Part shown: positions 61,824 to 64,000 of the stretch, one piece after another
Numbering within the stretch: the stretch's first letter is position 1
Layout of the letters: the number at the start of each line of letters is the position of its first letter
Source of the DNA: Flammulina velutipes
Taxonomy: Eukaryota > Basidiomycota > Agaricomycetes > Agaricales > Physalacriaceae
Assembly: GCA_011800155.1 (NCBI GenBank)
Contig: CM022370.1
Location: forward strand, 1,674,001 to 1,738,000
Direction: 5' to 3'
DNA: 64,000 nucleotides
The notes under the pieces: model-generated
The model's input: the letters and a program-made list of their open reading frames with translations, nothing else
The model's database searches: none
What the model was told of the DNA's origin: nothing
Position numbers and translations under genes: made by a program

Positions 61824-63274
61824 TTACGCCACACTAGTAAACATGCCCTGCAAGGCAGAAAGAGGCCGACGCAACCATGAGAGACTGCCCCGCCGATACT
61901 GGATCGCGGGTGCAGTGTAATTGAGCCAACTACTAGGGTCGTGGATCCCTTCCAAAATCCACGGGTGGCGCTGTAAAATACCGTAAACATCTTCATAAAG
62001 CCGTCTAACAACGCGCACCTTCAAGTCGTCAATTGATATCCGTGGCGTAGGGTCCTTCTGAAGCATAAGGTCCAGCATGTTCATGACATGTCCGGGTGTC
62101 TGCCTGGACGCCCCACCACCTGTAGGAACGGCATCAGCACCCATGTGGTCCTCCGGGTGCCAGTCTTGCTGTAGGATGACCCTGTTCAGCGCAAAATGAC
62201 TAGATCTGTCCGGTGGGGGGTTGAAGGGAAAACGGCCGAAGAAAAAGCAACACGCGGTGACGCCCAGACACCAGACGTCGACAGCAGGGGTTATGGGCGG
62301 CTTGGTGTCGCAGCTCAAGTGGGCATTGACGAGCTCGAAATCGGACTGCGAACCTGGGATGGATTCGTACGAGCTGAGCGGGGAGGTGTTGGGCGGGGTG
62401 GCGTCTGGCGGGAACCAGATGACTTCTGGGGCGTAGAAATAGCCTGTCCCTCGTACTTTGAGGAGGTCGTCGTCGTGGAAGGCAGAACACTCGCGCAGAG
62501 AGTCGAGCGACCGTTGTGTGTGTGGACGGGGGACCTGCAGACGGCTCTCGCTAAAGTGCGATATGCCGTAGTCGATGATCTTGACGTAGGACCTGTTAGC
62601 GGACCAGATAATGTTGGCGGGCTTGATGTCTCTATGAATGATGCCGTGATAGTGAACTTGGTGACAACGTTAGAATGGGGTATGAATTGTTTAGTCGGGA
62701 GAGAAACATACGATATTCTAGGCCGACGACCACATCTCGTATGATACGACGGCTCTGCTCGACGGTCAAGGTCGGCCGTCCGCTGTGCTCCCAGGTGATG
62801 GGACCACCGGACAGATATTCTAAAGCTGAAATGATTATTAGAATGGCAGCCAGCAGCAAGCAATGGCAACACTCACCTATATACACTGTCTCGCTGGACG
62901 GGTCGTCGATGACCTCGAGCAGCTCAACGTGGCAGACATGGTTGCACGATTTCAGAATCGCAATTTCGCGCTCGATACTCTGCTGGGAGCTGGGCAGGTT
63001 GTTGCGGTCGGGATTTTGCTTGAATCGCTTGACGCTGACGTCCTTCTTGCTAACGCGCTTGACGGCTTTGATTACCTGCTCGGCGTCAGGAATTATACAG
63101 GAAATACGAATTTTGGCTGCGCACCGCATCCCGTCCGCATTCCTCGTCCGTCGAAAGCAGAACGTCGGACAAACCTGTCTTTGTATGCAACAGTCGCGAA
63201 CGACAGTACTGGTTGATTCTCCCGCTCGTCTTGACCGTCACCAACGACGTGCGCGTCGGTCGTCGAGCGTCCAT
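61824..63274 (-). CDS. CAMKK-like serine/threonine protein kinase
   Basis: Exons complement(61824..61970, 62019..62656, 62712..62819, 62877..63075, 63125..63274), 413 aa. Starts MDARRPTRTS; the first 50 residues hold NQYCRSRLL and DVLLSTDEE in the glycine-loop position, which is degenerate. ATP lysine in VIKAVKRVSKKD, Glu in SIEREIAILKSC, catalytic LHYHGIIHRDIKPANIIWS, IDYGISHF in place of DFG, GTGYFYAPEV, PAVDVWCLGVTACCFFFG, and a C-lobe ending KRHPWILEG. The order and the SKKDVSV insert resemble fungal CaMKK/Ssp1-like kinases that act upstream of AMPK. The altered Gly loop and DYG may mean low activity. No clear autoinhibitory or calmodulin segment at the C-terminus. Confidence 0.85.
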
Positions 63275-63631
63275 CGTCCGTCTAGGAGCAGGCCAGACGC
63301 GCAAATTGAAAGAGCGTGTTTGTATACATGAACAACAAACGGATATCATGGTCATTTACGAAATAATTTAGTGTTCGGTATGTAGCGTGGGAGTGTATGT
63401 AAGTAACTGCGATTGGCATGAATTCTGCGTTCCCTGACCGACCGCACTTCTCTTCCATCATCCGCGTCGTTTTCGAGGAGCGTAGCGTACTACGGAAGAG
63501 ACAGCGCCATCGCAGGCGCGTCGGAGGGCAACTAGTTTGTGTACCGACCCGAGGGCGGGTCGGTCGAGCGGTTTTGCATGAGCCGTGGGCTGTGAAAGTT
63601 ACAATGAGCAGCAAAAGTCAGAAAAAGGGCG
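63275..63631. other. Intergenic, right-edge gene 3' side / kinase promoter
   Basis: Kinase promoter and 3' flank of the next minus-strand gene. A CGAGGGCGGGTCGGTCGAG segment near 63549-63567 is GC-rich but has no assigned role. Confidence 0.45.
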
Positions 63632-63970
63632 TTAACCAGCATAGCGGATTTTGATGCCGCCCATGCGGTTCTGAAGCTCCATGGCTGATGGAAGGTTCAA
63701 CGTCAAATAGCAGATGGTCGCTCAAGGCGCGCACCTCTCAGTTCTTCCGCCTCTTCTCGTTGCTCGTAGTCAAGCACTAGACGTTTGAGGTGTTGTTGTT
63801 CTACCCGGTCTTGAAGTTGAGCAGACCGCGTGTGAACAGCAAGTGGCGCTTGAGAGGGAACAGCCAATTGCCGCGTCTAATACATTTCCATAAGCGAAAG
63901 GTTCAGTCAGAACAGCCAAACTACTGACTTGTTGTTTGTTTCCCCGACGCGATAGCATCGTAAAGCTCAT
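63632..63970 (-). CDS. Short charged helical protein, possibly N-terminally incomplete
   Basis: Exons complement(63632..63684, 63735..63876, 63929..63970), 78 aa if the start at 63970 is right; the frame is open upstream to the window edge, so more exons may exist. After MSFTMLSRRGNKQQ come TRQLAVPSQAPLAVHTRS and a strongly helical QDRVEQQHLKRLVLDYEQREEAEELR, ending MELQNRMGGIKIRYAG. The basic start and coiled region suggest a small mitochondrial or ribosome-associated protein, but I do not recognise it. Confidence 0.55.
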
Positions 63971-64000
63971 CGTGTTCGTCTTACTACCGTCTGATGGTTC

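Overview
This window is fungal nuclear DNA, most likely from a mushroom-forming basidiomycete (Agaricomycetes). The genes are closely packed on both strands. I resolve about 200 introns of roughly 32-90 nt, nearly all GT-AG with CTNAN branch sites, and the gene set is typical of mushrooms: a DUF6533 membrane protein, an SRPK-like kinase with an HGDLHLGN loop, a S41 (CPAF-like) protease and a mei2-type RNA-binding protein. I cannot name the species. Gene models were built by hand by joining exons until frame, splice signals and family motifs agreed, and almost all close exactly in frame.

Layout. 1-4.9 kb: BSD-domain gene (runs off the left edge), SRPK-like kinase and CPA1 (arginine-specific carbamoyl-phosphate synthase small subunit) with a spliced arginine-attenuator-peptide uORF in its leader. 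5-14 kb: DUF6533 protein, NFKBIL1-like protein, casein kinase 2 alpha, SET-domain protein, ribosomal protein eS8, arrestin-like protein. 14-22.3 kb: UDP-glucose pyrophosphorylase, a small mitochondrial membrane protein, Tudor-SN (19 exons), a truncated membrane-protein relic and a small protein. 22.5-30.2 kb: tail-anchored aldo-keto reductase facing an alpha/beta hydrolase, glycine decarboxylase P protein, mitochondrial ribosomal protein bS6m. 30.6-42 kb: mei2-like protein, formate/nitrite-family transporter, aldehyde dehydrogenase, short-chain dehydrogenase, CCT6. 42-50 kb: GH1 beta-glucosidase, Set9/SUV4-20 H4K20 methyltransferase, five-unit polyubiquitin. 50-64 kb: Nop25/RRP17-like protein, FAM72 homologue, LETM1-like protein, Yvh1 phosphatase, S41 protease, GH43 endo-arabinanase, HAD-like protein, CAMKK-like kinase and a short gene at the right edge.

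Most genes are housekeeping or single-copy regulators, and there is no secondary-metabolite cluster, transposon, rRNA, tRNA or CRISPR array that I can support. The strongest regulatory signal is the CPA1 leader. A two-exon uORF encodes a 22-residue peptide carrying the fungal arginine attenuator core (DYLSD after Asp), its stop lies 14 nt before the CPA1 start, and retaining the uORF intron would replace the attenuator C-terminus with unrelated residues ending at the splice acceptor.

Other points of interest are four GC-AG introns, 9- and 10-nt micro-exons, an apparently exonised intron in the aldo-keto reductase, polyubiquitin introns repeated at the same codon, and several one-base disagreements inside short homopolymers that look like assembly or sequencing errors rather than biology.
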